In this document: in pieces, positions 13,189 to 14,454 of the stretch | Position numbering within the stretch: the stretch's first letter is position 1 | How the letters are laid out: each line of letters begins with the position of its first letter | Assembly: GCA_964609495.1 (NCBI GenBank) | Contig: CAZSTA010000072.1 | Location: 1-14,454, forward strand | DNA from: CAZSTA01 sp964609495 [NCBI: uncultured bacterium] | Lineage (GTDB): Bacteria; CAZSTA01 | Direction of reading: 5' to 3' | DNA: 14,454 nucleotides | Program-made: the position numbers and the translations under genes | Notes under the pieces: model-generated | The model's input: the letters and a program-made list of their open reading frames with translations, nothing else | Told to the model about the DNA's origin: nothing | The model's database searches: none

Positions 13189-14388
13189 ATGAATTTAATG
13201 AGAAAGGTTCTCCTAGTATCGCTTTTGATCATAGGGATCACCGGCATAAGCTATGCTGAGGATAGGGGTGCTACATCGCCAGTTTATGAGAGTGTTCCAG
13301 AGGAGATCGTGATCTATGAGGGTAATCTAGCTTATGCCAAGGGAAGCTTTGAGGTTTATCCTGCTGAGGTTATTCAAGTTGCCCTGCCCACTACCGCTAT
13401 ACCCAGAACTATCGAGATCGTCGATGGAGGGAAGAAGATATATCAATTAAGCTTGGGAACTCTTGAGAACATCAATCAACCTAAGCTGTCCACTATCAGT
13501 TGGAAGGCGGAAGGTGAGGAGAAGAGAAGGGTCGATATGAGCTATCTTATGACTGGTATAAGATGGTCTCCCTCCTATATGATGACTATTTTAAGCGAGG
13601 ATGAGGTAAGGATGCGCTATAATGTGGCTATCTATAACTCGAGTGTTTATCTCCCAAAAGTGAAGGTTAAATTGATCTCTGGAATGGTGGGAGGGCCGAC
13701 TGAACCATATAGAAGGGAGATGCTAGTATCTCAGACGGCGATATCCGGGTATGAGGAGTTAGCACCTACCTCTGCAGCTGCGCCTGCGATAGGGCCAACT
13801 AGAGTCAATGCCTATTATGCTTATGAGTTAGGGGAGCAGGAGATCTCTAGGAACAGCACCTCCTTTATCGCTCTGTTGGAGGAGGAGCTAGATGCTGATA
13901 AACAATTTGTATGGGCTATCGCTTCTGGGGAGAGGGTCGATGTTGTCTATACCATTCATAATTCGACTGAACAACCTTTTGCTGAGGGTCTAGTTGATGT
14001 TTATGAGAACGATATCTATATGGGAACGGATAATATCGAGTGGACTCCCTCTGATGCTAAGGGGCATGTTACTATCGGGGGAGCGGTTGATATTCAGGTT
14101 ACAAAGACGATAGATGTCCAAGAGATACCAGAGAGGGGAGGTAACGACGAGTTCTTTCATAAAATGGAATTGAGGATCGATAACTTCAGCAAAGAGGATA
14201 TCAGGATCAAAGTTGTCGATACGAAATATAGGGATAGCGTAGAGATGAAATTTGTTCCTTCTCCCTCTGAGTCCAAGGCGATGACTTATCTCTGGGATCT
14301 GGATATTCCAGCAGGCAAGACCAGGATAATAAAATACAGCTTCTATTCTGATAGCACCTACACGAATCCTTATCGAAACTACTATTAA
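13189..14388 (+). CDS. Secreted DUF4139-like protein
   Basis: A protein of 399 residues. It has a signal peptide with cleavage predicted after Ala23 (SYA-ED). The segment SYLMTGIRWSPSY (118-130) with following RMRYNVAIYNSS matches the conserved core of DUF4139 (mucoidy-inhibitor MuiA-like) proteins, where a tyrosine and W-x-P-x-Y motif introduces repeated beta strands. The later part is beta-rich with an immunoglobulin-like feel (residues about 220-399). No Cys lipobox and no membrane helix after the signal peptide are seen, so it is likely periplasmic. It is shorter than many DUF4139 proteins, which carry an N-terminal coiled-coil DUF4140 region, absent here. The ribosome site TAAGGAGG (13173-13180) is very strong. 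The 42-nt gap after natB shows no promoter, so it likely belongs to the same run. The function is unknown. Confidence 0.75.
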   Translation: MNLMRKVLLVSLLIIGITGISYAEDRGATSPVYESVPEEIVIYEGNLAYAKGSFEVYPAEVIQVALPTTAIPRTIEIVDGGKKIYQLSLGTLENINQPKLSTISWKAEGEEKRRVDMSYLMTGIRWSPSYMMTILSEDEVRMRYNVAIYNSSVYLPKVKVKLISGMVGGPTEPYRREMLVSQTAISGYEELAPTSAAAPAIGPTRVNAYYAYELGEQEISRNSTSFIALLEEELDADKQFVWAIASGERVDVVYTIHNSTEQPFAEGLVDVYENDIYMGTDNIEWTPSDAKGHVTIGGAVDIQVTKTIDVQEIPERGGNDEFFHKMELRIDNFSKEDIRIKVVDTKYRDSVEMKFVPSPSESKAMTYLWDLDIPAGKTRIIKYSFYSDSTYTNPYRNYY

Positions 14389-14406
14389 GTAGTTTCAAAA
14401 TTTTTT
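14375..14406 (+). terminator. Candidate Rho-independent terminator overlapping the DUF4139 stop
   Basis: A perfect 9-bp stem GAAACTACT (14375-14383) / AGTAGTTTC (14388-14396), loop ATTA, then AAAA and six T (14401-14406). The stem is AT-rich (3 G-C pairs) and the T tract starts 4 nt after it, so it is weaker than classic terminators. The left arm is the last codons of the gene; the right arm belongs to repeat copy C. Confidence 0.45.
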
Positions 14407-14454
14407 ATCTGAGATGTTCGAGATCAGATTAGGCTTTGAATTTCCCTTAAATCA
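14383..14454 (-). repeat. Dispersed intergenic repeat, copy C (cut by window end)
   Basis: Its reverse complement matches 1937-2007 of copy A, about 8 differences over 72 positions (one is a single-base gap). The shared end is TTTTGAAACTACT(T/C)AATA. Homology begins at the stop codon region of the DUF4139 gene and continues to the last base, so the GC-rich half of the element should lie just beyond the window. Confidence 0.8.

Overview
The window looks like a chromosomal segment from an outer-membrane-bearing (Gram-negative-type) bacterium. The envelope signs are a LapB-like tetratricopeptide protein with a C-terminal four-cysteine knuckle, signal-peptide and lipoprotein-like genes, and a periplasmic-type ApbE. 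Base composition is intermediate, Arg codons are often AGA/AGG, and TTG and GTG starts are used beside ATG. No rRNA, tRNA or clear phylum marker is present. An uncultured lineage (Poribacteria-like, for example) is a guess only.

Layout. 1-1454 (minus) is the 5' part of a secreted or lipid-anchored SGNH/GDSL hydrolase with Ig-like domains; it runs off the left edge. 1455-2132 is a long divergent intergenic region. It holds a good minus-strand promoter for the hydrolase, a possible vestigial coding fragment, the longest visible copy of a dispersed repeat (1847-2007), and a good plus-strand promoter (2026-2054) for everything to the right.

2133-14388 is a co-directional, mostly tightly packed run of nine genes: a DUF58 protein, a BatA-type membrane vWA protein, plsY (acyl-phosphate:glycerol-3-phosphate acyltransferase), a 916-residue membrane protein with two vWA domains and a glutamine-amidotransferase-like domain, a lapB-like gene, apbE, an ABC pair resembling natA/natB, and a secreted DUF4139-like protein. 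Several junctions overlap (ATGA at 3011, TTGA at 11180) or are separated by about one base (apbE), which suggests translational coupling. The largest gap (8409-8581) contains a second copy of the repeat. A third copy, inverted relative to the first, begins at the stop codon of the last gene and runs off the right edge.

How it may work together (inference). DUF58 plus BatA-type vWA proteins are usually partners of a MoxR AAA+ ATPase and act in assembly or quality control of envelope or metal-dependent complexes; no MoxR gene is next to them here. With a phospholipid-synthesis enzyme, a LapB-like scaffold (a regulator of lipopolysaccharide synthesis in E. coli), a flavinylating enzyme and an ABC exporter in the same run, the theme is the cell envelope. 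The most distinctive features are the three MIDAS-containing membrane-associated proteins (four metal-binding vWA folds) combined with plsY and lapB-like genes, and the repeat family that punctuates and brackets the run and supplies half of its apparent terminator.
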